From the NCBI GenBank assembly GCA_019137255.1, contig WPDH01000148.1, positions 39,597 to 103,596 on the forward strand: a stretch of 64,000 nt of DNA, written 5' to 3'. Numbering within the stretch: the stretch's first letter is position 1; each line of letters opens with the position of its first letter. Both the position numbers and the translations under genes were made by a program. This DNA comes from Corinectria fuckeliana. Taxonomy: Eukaryota > Ascomycota > Sordariomycetes > Hypocreales > Nectriaceae. Under the pieces are notes generated by a model that saw nothing but the letters and a program-made list of their open reading frames with translations, was not told where the DNA came from and made no database searches. Positions 25,901-35,334 of this stretch are shown here, piece after piece.

Positions 25901-28633
25901 TCGACGTTGATGTTCAGCACGTCTGCTTAGATCATTTCGATGATGTCAACCGCATCACTGCCAAGGCAACGGAGCTGGCGAGACATGGGAAGGCGCAATC
26001 CTACTTGCTCCAATTTACCTTTGCTATACTTGGGTCTCGGCGGTTTGTGGTTCTCTCAATGGCGCACGCACTTTATGACGGGTGGTCTCTCAGCCTGTTG
26101 TTTCAAGATCTCCAAGCCGTGTATGATCGAAAACCGACCTCAAGAACCTCTGTGGATTCGTTCCTCTCCCAAGTCACAGCTGTGGAGAGTGTAGATGCGA
26201 AGGATTTCTGGAGTCAATACCTGGAAGGAGCCGCGCCTACACTTGTTCCCAAGAGAAAGCTACCAGGTGTTGAAGAAACAACTGAGCTGCAGAGATGGGA
26301 ACGATCGTCCACCTTGCATCTCTCGGAGATCACATCGTTCTGCAAACAAGAGTCCATCAGCCTCCAGGCTCTATGTCAGGCTTGCTGGGCTATCGCATTA
26401 GCTCAGCAGATGCAGACCCTGGACGTAATGTTCGGAGTCGTCGTCTCTGGTCGCGACTTTGAGGGAGCACAGAACCTGGTGTTTCCGACGATGAATACCG
26501 TCACTCTGCGATGTATTCTGCATGGATCCCCATCGGCTTTCCTCCGGTACTTGGAAGAGAATATGGGAGACATCCGCGACTTTCAGAATTACCCTCTCCG
26601 AAAGGCGCAGCTCGCTGCCAATGTCAATAGCCAGGGACTGTTCAACACTCTTTTCATTTTGCAGAGGTCGCCTGGAGATGAGACGGTGGTACCGATGTTG
26701 AAGTCAATCGGAGGATCATCTGCGACCGAGTATCCTATATGCGTGGAGGCTGAAGCAGTATCTAACTGTCTTGTCTGGAGAGTGGCATACCAGCCTAACT
26801 ACTGCCTGACGGAGGGTCCTGAAGCACTGATCAGCAACCTTGACGCAATCATGCAATTTTTGATAACGTCGGACGCCTCGGACATCCTCTCCTTCGAAGA
26901 ACAAGGGGTTTCTATCTGCGGTATGCCTCCAATCCTGCTCCAAGACGACATCTCGCCCGAGAGAACTTCGCCCGTGCAGGAGCCGGCGATCCAGAACGAG
27001 GAGGCATGGGGTGAGACCACGTCACAAATTCGACAAACCCTTCATCACGTCTCAGATGTCCCAATCACGTCAATTAGATTATCCGACAACCTCTACAACT
27101 TGGGGCTTGACTCCATTAGCGCCATCAAGGTCGCCTCGCTTCTCCGCAAAAGGGGCATCAATGTACGGCCCCAGGATCTCATCAGAGCCACCAGCATCTC
27201 CCACGTGGCCGAGATCGCAACTGCTTCCCTCAGCAGCTCAACACGGGCTACTGCAAGCCTATCTTCTTGGGAGCCACCCAAGGATTTCGAGATCGACAAG
27301 CTTCTTGCCAAATTTGGCGTCTCCAAGGATCATGTCGAGCTCCTTCCTGCCCTTCCGATGCAAGTGTACATGCTGAGCGCATGGGAGAACTCAGAGGGAT
27401 GTGTCTTCTATCCAGAGTTCCCATTCTCAGTCGAAGGGTCAAGTGAACTGGGCATACAGGCTGCTTGGGACAAGCTTGTCTCTGAGACCACACTCTTGCG
27501 AACCTGCTTCATTGCGACCGCCTCCCGACAGATGCCATTCCTACAGGCGATTCTCAAAGACCATCGCATACTACTAGGGTCACCAACACAACGCGATGAA
27601 CCAGCTGGCCTATTGGAGCCGTTGATAAGGGCCCGAGTGACACAAAATGAAGACAAGTCGTGGACTTTCCATTTGAGGCTACACCATGCCCTTTATGACG
27701 GAGTTAGTCTTCCAGCCCTCTTGCAGCGGTTTTCGGACCTACTAGACGGCGCTGCTGTGGTCGCCGACTCTGGGATCTCGCAATGGAGGCGAGTCACTGT
27801 CACGCGAGTATCTCATGAAGCCGGCGAGGCAAGGCGAGCATTCTGGACCAAGTACCTACAAGACGTCGCGCCACGCACACAGCAAGCGTTCTTGAGCGAG
27901 GCCAAAGAGCGAGTGTCGTACCTTGAGAGGTCTGCGCTCTCTGACTTAACCAGCCTCAAGAAGACTGCTGCCCAATCTGGAATTTCCATCCAGTCCCTAT
28001 TTCTAGCAGCATATGCCAAGTTTCTCGCTGGGAAAGAAAACGCTGTTTCGGTTGTCTTTGGCATCTACCTCGCCAACCGAGCCGCGGAGCATAGCCTCCC
28101 ATCAACCTACCCGACTTTGAACCTACTTCCGCTCAGGGTACAAACCCCCAAGAAACTGTCGCTAGTCGATGTGGCTGCAGCCATTCAACAGGATATCCAC
28201 CTAATCACCTCGGAGGGCCGAGCAGACGCTGGTCTCTGGGAAATCAGCAGCTGGACTGGCACACGCATCACGTCCTTTGTGAATTTCCTTACCCTTCCGA
28301 ATAAGTCAGAGGCAGGTGCTGGGCGGATCAAGCTGATGCCAGATGGAGAAGCAGGAGACGTTGGCTACGAGCCGGCTCTTCTCGCATCATATGCCCAGCT
28401 GCAGAACAACATAGTCAAGGACGACTATCCGGTAAGCTATCCAACTAGCAACCCACCTCACCTGGGGAGAAGCTAACTATACTGTGCCACAGATTGCAGT
28501 AGATATTGAGGCCTCTGTACAAGACTCTAGGCTCGACATTGGAGTCTTTGGAACGCGCCAGCAAGCATCGGGTGACGAAGCAAGAGAATTGGTATCAGAC
28601 ATTGTCTCATACCTAGAGGATCTTGGTATATAG
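13995..28633 (+). CDS. sidC: Ferrichrome-type siderophore NRPS (SidC/NPS2, ferricrocin synthetase)
   Basis: Exons 13995-14950, 15006-28431 and 28493-28633 encode 4840 aa. Domain order read from motifs is A-T-C-A-T-C-T-C-A-T-C-T-C-T-C, the NPS2/SidC plan in which three adenylation domains are reused with extra T-C units to build a cyclic hexapeptide. A-domain YTSGxTGxPKG loops lie near residues 173, 1220 and 2840, each followed by YGPTE and YRTGD. Phosphopantetheine serines are near 563, 1627, 2171, 3251, 3798 and 4355. Condensation HHxxxDG-type motifs are near 757, 1824, 2379, 3460, 4005 and 4545. All keep the second His and the Asp. C2 and C3 have Ala for the final Gly, and C4 and C5 lack the first His. 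By family knowledge the substrates are Gly/Ser and N5-acetyl-N5-hydroxyornithine, giving ferricrocin; specificity codes were not computed. The start has a good context. The upstream in-frame extension begins at TTG and was rejected. Confidence 0.95.
14951..15005 (+). other. sidC: sidC intron 1 (55 nt)
   Basis: Donor GTATGT, branch GCTAATC, acceptor ACAG. Splicing restores the A1-domain core YGPTEATIHC followed by TLQIAFTTN. Unspliced, the frame stops at 14970-14972. Confidence 0.93.
28432..28492 (+). other. sidC: sidC intron 2 (61 nt)
   Basis: Donor GTAAGC, branch GCTAAC, acceptor CACAG, phase 0. Splicing adds a last exon reading IAVDIEAS and onward for 46 residues to the TAG at 28631-28633, completing the terminal condensation domain. 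Reading through would end after 14 unrelated residues. Confidence 0.9.
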
Positions 28634-28896
28634 ATGAAAGTTGTAAAAGGGACGGCGTTTTGGGCTCTTATAAATGAGAGATACGTGTTATAATATAGTC
28701 ACAAGACCAATGTCAATTAAATTCGCTGCAACGTTTAGACCAATGGGTCAGAATCCTTTAAACCACAGCCAAACACACCAACGCCAGATTGATGCAAATT
28801 CACCCCAGCCGTATACATATGCGTGTGTCTCTTGTATTGTCCAATACAGTCAGTCATTTGATGTGACAGCGAATGAACAATCCCGCTTGTCGCTAT

Positions 28897-31347
28897 TCAC
28901 ACGGAATACCCAAGCATCGATCGATCTGGGAAAAGAATGATGTTGGCTAAGCGAACCACCTCAGCCTCAGCGTGAGAGCTTAACGAGGCGCTTATCAAGC
29001 TCTTTGTCTCAGCCTCAGCATCCATCTCGACATCATCGTCCTTGGACTTGGGCCTGTCGCCGGGCGGTGTGCCGGCGCGAGTGCTGGCGACCTCCCAAGG
29101 AGCCAGGCCCATTGCCTGCAAGGCGGCAGGACCGCCAATCTCGGCAATCTCTTTCTCACCAGGGCGCGTATCTGCGTCCTCTACGACAGCTCCCAAGCCG
29201 GTAGAGTCAAAATCTGGGCCGGGATGACCTCGTTGGAATGCCTTCCTCTGGCGAGCCAGGTAAAGAGCATTAGTTTGTGTCAGAGGGGCCGCCGGGACAT
29301 ACAATAGCATGCTAATATTTTTGTTGACGCCGCTCGGCGTCTTGATGCCATAATTATTACTGGAGAGATAGTACGGGAGGTCGGGATGCCAAAATATATA
29401 GTCGCCGGGCTGAAGGGTAGGAAGAGTGATCATACTTCCCCTTAAGTGCAAATGGGGATGCCAGTGCTCGGTAATTCGTTGAGCGTGACCGGGGACGGCA
29501 CCGTGAATGATTGAATCAGGATCTTTTTCGAGCTTCCAGTTACTTGGGTCAAGATATGCATCCCATTCAGGTCCGCTACGTACCTCAGGGGGAGGAAGCC
29601 GGGTGCTGAAGAACGGCCGCAGTAAGTAGTACGCCGTCGCGAGCTTTGGAGATGGCAATAATCGGACCATGCCAGGCTCTACAGTAGAGAGCGCCAGGAC
29701 GCCCTGAAACATGCGAAATATGGTGCAGGCACCGTAGCCATTGTAGAGATCCATGGTGGCAGATACACGGCTAGCGCACTCCCATGGGTCGTGATCTTCC
29801 CAGCGGCCATGGAAAACATGGTTGTAGGTCCCTGCGTGCTGATAGCCGTCGGGTTCCCAGCGCTCGAGGGAGCCATTATCGACCTGTGCAATAATGCCGG
29901 CGGAAGACTCGAGGGCATTAATCCAGTCGTCAGCCGATTGTGGGGGTTCTAGCGGCTGGGCGTTAAGGTCGTGGGGCCGGTTTTCGCCGGCTCCGTGTAC
30001 CCGTAGCCGGTCCACATAGGTGATGGGTAGCCGAGTGACGAGTCGGTCGTCGGGGCTGGTCTCCCAGAGGTTCATCATGAAGCGTTGGGCCGTCAAAACG
30101 CCGGGGTGGGCGCGGGCGCGAACCTGGGCAGGGGTCCAGAAGAAGTCGAAACAGGCGGGGTCATGCTGCTGGGCCTTGATGCGACTCTTGCTGTTGAGGT
30201 ATTCAACTGTCTCGCGCACCGCGATGTCGGCATCAGACTTGGGGACGACCTTGCGAATGACACCGACGCCATAGCGCCGGAGATCACGACCGAAGCGGGC
30301 AGACTGCGCGACGTCGTCTAAGTCGGCGAACTCGATAGATGGGATGAGGTGAGCGCCTAGGGCCTCGATGTGGTCGACCTCGGCTCGCAGGGCATTTATG
30401 AGGCGGACCCAGCTCGCCTCAAGTTCAGCCTCGTGGCCGCGAATGAGGTTACGCTTGATTCGAGCGAAGCGCGAAGGTAGGGGAACGGGCTTGGGCCCCC
30501 AGAAGGAAAGGACAGGAAGGTCGTCGTCAACTGCGGCGGACCTTTTGTTCGAGGGGACTGAGGAGGCCTTTGACGACGGTAGAGGCCCAGAAGCGCCCGT
30601 CGCCGTGATCGTCGCCACTTGTGGAGGTAATGCCCGTGGAGTCATGGTTCTAGATAGAACAGATGAGGCTGTCGATGCTCCGAAGCCTGCTATCTTTGCT
30701 GGCGCCGCTACTGTCGCAGGTGGGGGTTTTGCGGCCTTGGACGTTGCGATTGCTGCTGCGACGGCCGCTGCCAGGTTCGTCATTGAAGCTGATGGAGTTG
30801 GTCGATGTTGGCTTTTGATGATTCGCCCACCATGAGTATGTGCGATGGCTGTCGATGTCGCTGTCGCTGTCACAGTCGCAGTTGTTGTCGTAGTGGTCGT
30901 CACACTGGTGAGCGGCGTAGCCTTGGAGGTGGGCGGATGCGACTGCGCATGATTGTAAGAGGGGCTTGTATTATCCGGATGGCCTGGGCGGGAACGGGAA
31001 AGAGCGCTCACGCCTGGAAGGAATCCCCCTCCTCCGCCTGCTTCACCCAGGTCTGGTCCCGATGCTGTTGTCAATGGTTCTGAGGTCAAACCTTCCATTC
31101 CGTCTGTCTGGCGTCTGTCTCCTCCTATTTCTTCGTCGCCATTCACTTGTTTTCCTCCCGAGGGAGCTCTGTAAACCCCCACTTCTCCTCTCCCGTCCAA
31201 GACGTCTGCCAACGCATGATGATGCCCTGCCACCGCCACTGCTGCTACGCCAATAGCAGATGCCAAGCCGCGGGCACGCTTTAGTATAGCTGGCGGCGTG
31301 GCCTCCTCTTCGGGCTGTGGGGGCAGGTCAACTGAGGATGTCGCCAT
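28897..31347 (-). CDS. DUF1479 (YbiU-like) family protein with long N-terminal extension
   Basis: The C-terminal two-thirds, from about residue 294 (SRFARIKRNLIRGHE), matches the DUF1479 family, a double-stranded beta-helix fold related to 2-oxoglutarate/Fe(II) oxygenases and found in fungi and bacteria (E. coli YbiU). Visible family blocks include FQGVLALS, LRPFFSTR, QPGDYIFWHPDLPY and LYVPAAPL. A biochemical role is not established to my knowledge. From ATG 31347 the protein is 816 aa, far longer than the ~450-500 aa usual for the family. The extra N-terminus is Ala/Ser/Thr/Pro-rich, with a Thr run from a simple repeat near 30840-30910. The open frame continues upstream to a GTG at 31494, which I rejected. 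A later ATG near 30645 would give about 582 aa and is a serious alternative. It is convergent with sidC, 263 bp apart. Confidence 0.78.
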   Translation of the reverse strand: MATSSVDLPPQPEEEATPPAILKRARGLASAIGVAAVAVAGHHHALADVLDGRGEVGVYRAPSGGKQVNGDEEIGGDRRQTDGMEGLTSEPLTTASGPDLGEAGGGGGFLPGVSALSRSRPGHPDNTSPSYNHAQSHPPTSKATPLTSVTTTTTTTATVTATATSTAIAHTHGGRIIKSQHRPTPSASMTNLAAAVAAAIATSKAAKPPPATVAAPAKIAGFGASTASSVLSRTMTPRALPPQVATITATGASGPLPSSKASSVPSNKRSAAVDDDLPVLSFWGPKPVPLPSRFARIKRNLIRGHEAELEASWVRLINALRAEVDHIEALGAHLIPSIEFADLDDVAQSARFGRDLRRYGVGVIRKVVPKSDADIAVRETVEYLNSKSRIKAQQHDPACFDFFWTPAQVRARAHPGVLTAQRFMMNLWETSPDDRLVTRLPITYVDRLRVHGAGENRPHDLNAQPLEPPQSADDWINALESSAGIIAQVDNGSLERWEPDGYQHAGTYNHVFHGRWEDHDPWECASRVSATMDLYNGYGACTIFRMFQGVLALSTVEPGMVRLLPSPKLATAYYLLRPFFSTRLPPPEVRSGPEWDAYLDPSNWKLEKDPDSIIHGAVPGHAQRITEHWHPHLHLRGSMITLPTLQPGDYIFWHPDLPYYLSSNNYGIKTPSGVNKNISMLLYVPAAPLTQTNALYLARQRKAFQRGHPGPDFDSTGLGAVVEDADTRPGEKEIAEIGGPAALQAMGLAPWEVASTRAGTPPGDRPKSKDDDVEMDAEAETKSLISASLSSHAEAEVVRLANIILFPDRSMLGYSV

Positions 31348-32377
31348 GGTTCTGGCGCTGCAACTGCTCTTGTTTGTGTCGTGGATGGATGTGGCGCTGC
31401 TCACAAGGATCTCAGCGTTCCGCTTTAAACAGAAGCTCACTAGGCGATTTTGCGACAGGAATCGAGGCTTGAGATGGAGGATTTGCGGTGACACGAGAAA
31501 GAAGTAGTGATGGATGTGTTCGTTGTCCAGACACTAGTACCGCCCCAAAGTCGTGGAGAAACCAGCTGATGATATTGATCAGGCTTAATAAATCTCGCCG
31601 TGCATTCTGCTATGATCCCGACAAACAATACATCCAAACCGAATGGATGAACAGCTAGATTGACGGGCGGTTGGACGGACCGGTCTTTTAACGACTTTGA
31701 ACACACGACGCCGTCGTTGGTCAGTTTGGGTCAACAATTCAACAATGCGACACAGAGCCAAGTGGATCTCGCAGCAGCTGTCGGCCCTGACATCCGTCAA
31801 CCAAACGCCTTCGGTCACAGACGTTCCGCCCCGAAATTCCCGGTCAGCACCCCACAAGCATCCCCTTACAATATCTCCCACCATATCTTATGCCGATGGG
31901 TACACGGCTCTACGGCCCTCATTATCGTTAGCCAGCGAGCCAGTGTCCTAGGCTCGCCATTAACACTAGTTTGCACATCGAGCAACAAGCAAGGCCGTAT
32001 TTGTCGACCGAGTCGCTCCCGACCTGCCAAAGACACACTCTAGGTCTATCTACGCTCTTGATTCCCAATGGATGTTGCCGGTCCTTGTTCCCGCCTCGAT
32101 GTCGAAATCATCCGCAAGGCTATTCCACGCCTTAAGCGGGGGTGCTTTCAAGGGGGCGATGAGAATCGTGCATGGAACAAAAATGCTCGCCATTTCCTAG
32201 CCAGTATCCCATGCTTTTCCAGCAACTTTGTCCATCACGAAGTCTCTATGAGAAGCCTCAATCTTCCAGCGTCTTAAGACACATGTTTTCGCTTAACCCA
32301 GCCCAGGCTGAACTTTTCTACTCCACGAACAACATTCCTGAGTAACAAACATGGTTGCCGCTCCCAAGTACAGGCTA
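31348..32377. other. Upstream region of the DUF1479 gene
   Basis: Holds the presumed promoter and leader of the minus-strand DUF1479 gene. Small frames such as 31660-32043 and 32068-32277 have no recognisable features. Ends at the TA target duplication (32376-32377) of the next element. Confidence 0.45.
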
Positions 32378-33200
32378 AGTCCCCCCCCCCATTTTCCGAC
32401 CGGCTCTCATTTCCGACCACTTTTCCCCACTAAAATTCACTAAAACATATAGTTTTTAAAAGTCTTTACTAAATCAGGTGAATAAGCTTACTTACTAATA
32501 TTTTTAATATAGCTAGTATTTTACTTAAGTAAGAATATTTAGAGTTTAAATTATAGATTTTAGTTATAACTAGCTAGTAAATAAATCTAAAGATAAATAT
32601 TTTAATTTTATATATAACTTCTTAATAAACTTTAATAATTTATATAAGTATTAATTAAAGCTAAGTTAAATATATAGAAAATCTTATTAATATATTTATA
32701 TAAGTCTTATATATAAGAAAATCTTTAATAATTATATATATAAGTATTACTAGCTATATATAAAAAAGACTTTAAAAGTAATTTTAAAAGATTTTATTTA
32801 AAGATTTTTTTAATATTATCTTATAAACTTAAGATTTCTTAATAAGAAGATTATATTATAATACTTAACTTTAGCTTATAATTATAAGAATTTTAAAAAT
32901 ATTTATTTATAAAGCTTTTTTAAGATAACTTAAAATAAGATTTGTTAAGATTTACTAGTATTTTACTAGTAAATCTTAACTAAGTTTTATTTCTTTAATA
33001 ACTAAAGTATTATAATAGTAAATTATCTGAAAATTTATATATAGCTTTATATATATATAAAGACTTAATATATAAGTTTTTAGAGATTTTAGCTAAGAAA
33101 TAGATTTAATATAGAATTTTAAAGTATTACTGTTTTAATGGATTTTAGTGGGGAAAAGTGGTCGGAAATAGGGGCCTGCCGGAAAATGGGGGGGGGGACT
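32378..33200. mobile_element. 823-bp RIP-mutated TIR element with TA target duplication
   Basis: Flanked by TA at 32376-32377 and 33201-33202. The ends are inverted repeats of about 65 bp: AGT, ten C, ATTTTCC, then a variable stretch of about ten bases, then ATTTCCGACCACTTTTCCCC and ACTAAAATYCAYTAAAACA. The interior (about 32440-33130) is almost entirely A+T and lacks CpA/TpG, as expected after RIP. Size and TA duplication fit a non-autonomous (MITE-like) Tc1/mariner-type element. No coding ghost was found, so the source family is unknown. The ends do not resemble the TIR of the element at 642-2488. Confidence 0.82.
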
Positions 33201-33202
33201 TA

Positions 33203-33699
33203 TCGTCTTCCCCATCTAGGCCTAGATGTCGGCCCGTTACTCCCGGCTAACAAACTCGCTCGTGCTCTCTTCAGTCCAATCCGACAGTCAAGGCTTATGC
33301 ATAATCAGTTGCTATAGCCCGTGGGTCCTCTGATACTCTGCCTATCTCCCCTTAGACAGGCGCGTGGCACGGGGGTTAGCCATCTCAGTATCGTCCCGAG
33401 GCAAAACAATCCCTATTAAGCACCCCACTCAAGGCGAATTTATCCTAAATAGCCCCCAAAGGCTGCATTCATGGTTATTAAGTTGCTCCCACAGCTTTAT
33501 CCGGACTATCTGAACTTTGACATCGTTATCTCGCGTTATTTTACTATCATCTGGTGTGGCCGCATACGGCTATAAGCTGGTGTGGCCGCATAGCATACGG
33601 CTATAAGCACCGACGCGGCAAAATTCTATGATACATAAACCTGCATTTCGTGCCCCGCCGGCCTAACCAGGTGACAAATTACCAATCTTCTCCCATCGC
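33203..33699. other. Intergenic region with a short tandem duplication
   Basis: No gene seen. A 26-bp unit (33551-33576, beginning CTGGTGTGGCCGCATACGGC) is repeated directly at 33577-33607 with a 5-bp internal GCATA duplication. The rest is the 3' flank of the choline oxidase gene. Confidence 0.6.
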
Positions 33700-35334
33700 T
33701 TACAGCCGAGATCGGTTCTCAAGCTTCCAGCCCTCCTCCGTGGCAATCAGCTCCGCAGCGCGCTCTCCAACAGCCAGGACTGTCACCATGGGGTTGACAG
33801 TGGGCATCTCGGGGAAGACACCGGCGTCGACAATGCGCAGCTTGCCAATCCCGCGGACCTTGAGCTTGGAGTCCACCACAGCCATCTCATCCCGAGCCAG
33901 GTCACCCATCTTAGTGGTGCCGGCCGGGTGGTAGACGGTGTGCGCAACGCGTCGCGCGTACTCGCTAATCTCTTCATCTGTTTGCACCTTCGGTCCGGGG
34001 GCCACCTCACGCTTGAGCCAACCCTTGAAGGGCTCCTTCTGCGCAATCTTACGGGCAGCCTTGATGCCGTGGACCAAGGTAGCGGCATCGTATCCCTCGG
34101 GGTCGGTGAAGTAACGGAAGTCAAGGGCAGGCTTGACGTTAGGGTCGGCCGAAGTCAGATAGATGCGGCCGCGGGAGCGGGGACGAGGGATGTTAGGGGT
34201 CATGCAGAAAGCATAGCGGTCAGGGACAAGATCATATCCAAGTCGCTCTGTGTTGAGGGTGAAGGGGATCTGGTAGCAGTGCATCATGATGTCGGCAGCG
34301 TCGCCATCGTTGCCAGCAGCGTTAGTGGGCTCGCGGCGAAGAAAGATTCCGGCGTCCGAGTCCATGGTGGTCTGGTTGGCGGGGACTGGCTTGTTAAGCT
34401 CCCACATGATGATACTCTCGGGGTGGTCGAGGAGATTCTCGCCGACACCCGGAATGTCCTTGACAACGGGGATGCCAAGGCTTTCGAGCTGGGCGCGAGG
34501 ACCAATGCCGGAGTGGAGGAGGAGGCGGGGTGTGTCAACGGCACCGGCGCAGAGAATGGTCTCCTTACGAGCCTTGAGGGTATGCTTCTCGCCCGACTTA
34601 AGAGTTAGAACAATCCCAGAGGCAACGTCGTCCTCGACAATGAGCTTGGAGACGTGGGCCTCGGTGAGAACAGTCAGATTCGGTCGTCGCTCATCACCCC
34701 GAAGGATAGGGTGAATATAGGCGACGGAGGCGCTGCTTCGGCGACCGTTGTCGGGGTTGTAGGAGATGGAGAAAAAGCCGGCGCCCTGCGTCAGCTGGCC
34801 CTTCTCAGCAATCTCGTAGTTGAAGTCGGTAATGACGGGGATGTCCATGGCGGTGGAGCACGACTTGACCCAGTCCTTGCACAACTGGTTGCGGTGACGA
34901 GCGTGGACGGGCGTAATCTGGTTGCGCAGGTTGTCGACGTGGCGCATGACAGTGTCGAAGTCCCAACCCTCGCAGCCCTGGGCGACCCAGCGGTCCATAT
35001 CATGTCTGAAGGGGCGGAATGAAATGAGTGTGTTGTGGGAGGAGCAGCCGCCAAGGACCTTTGCGCGAGAGTGTCGGATGTGGCTGTTGCCCATGGGCTG
35101 CTCGGTGGTGCCGTAGTCATAGTCGAGATCACCCCCCAGGAGGCTGAGCCACTCACGAAGGTTGAGGACGTTGTTCAGGTCGAAGTCGGAAGGGCCGGCC
35201 TCGATAAGCAGGACCTTACTCTCGGGAAGGTAGGTGGACAGGCGGGAGGCCAGAACACAGCCGGCGGTGCCACCTCCGACAATAATGTAGTCGAAGGCGG
35301 AGCTTGCGGAAGCGGGCAGAGCGTTGGTAGTCAT
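33700..35334 (-). CDS. Choline oxidase (GMC oxidoreductase)
   Basis: A 544-aa uninterrupted flavoprotein that would oxidise choline through betaine aldehyde toward glycine betaine, reducing O2 to H2O2. The N-terminal dinucleotide fold reads YIIVGGGTAGCVLAS (16-30). The GGCSSHN motif places His100 where bacterial choline oxidase covalently attaches FAD. DHPES (His304, Glu306), His352, the TVYHPAGTTKMG block (His469) and Asn514 correspond to the substrate-binding and catalytic residues of the Arthrobacter enzyme. The usual Ser after the His-Asn pair is Thr. The protein ends in Ser-Arg-Leu, a classical type 1 peroxisomal signal, which suits an H2O2-forming enzyme. It is divergent from a betaine aldehyde dehydrogenase gene 3.2 kb away. 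The assignment over other GMC members rests on these motifs and this partner. Confidence 0.93.
   Translation of the reverse strand: MTTNALPASASSAFDYIIVGGGTAGCVLASRLSTYLPESKVLLIEAGPSDFDLNNVLNLREWLSLLGGDLDYDYGTTEQPMGNSHIRHSRAKVLGGCSSHNTLISFRPFRHDMDRWVAQGCEGWDFDTVMRHVDNLRNQITPVHARHRNQLCKDWVKSCSTAMDIPVITDFNYEIAEKGQLTQGAGFFSISYNPDNGRRSSASVAYIHPILRGDERRPNLTVLTEAHVSKLIVEDDVASGIVLTLKSGEKHTLKARKETILCAGAVDTPRLLLHSGIGPRAQLESLGIPVVKDIPGVGENLLDHPESIIMWELNKPVPANQTTMDSDAGIFLRREPTNAAGNDGDAADIMMHCYQIPFTLNTERLGYDLVPDRYAFCMTPNIPRPRSRGRIYLTSADPNVKPALDFRYFTDPEGYDAATLVHGIKAARKIAQKEPFKGWLKREVAPGPKVQTDEEISEYARRVAHTVYHPAGTTKMGDLARDEMAVVDSKLKVRGIGKLRIVDAGVFPEMPTVNPMVTVLAVGERAAELIATEEGWKLENRSRL

Noticed and set aside
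31348..31494. 49-residue upstream extension of the DUF1479 protein resembling a mitochondrial presequence
   Set aside because: It begins at GTG, not ATG. The first in-frame ATG is at 31347.
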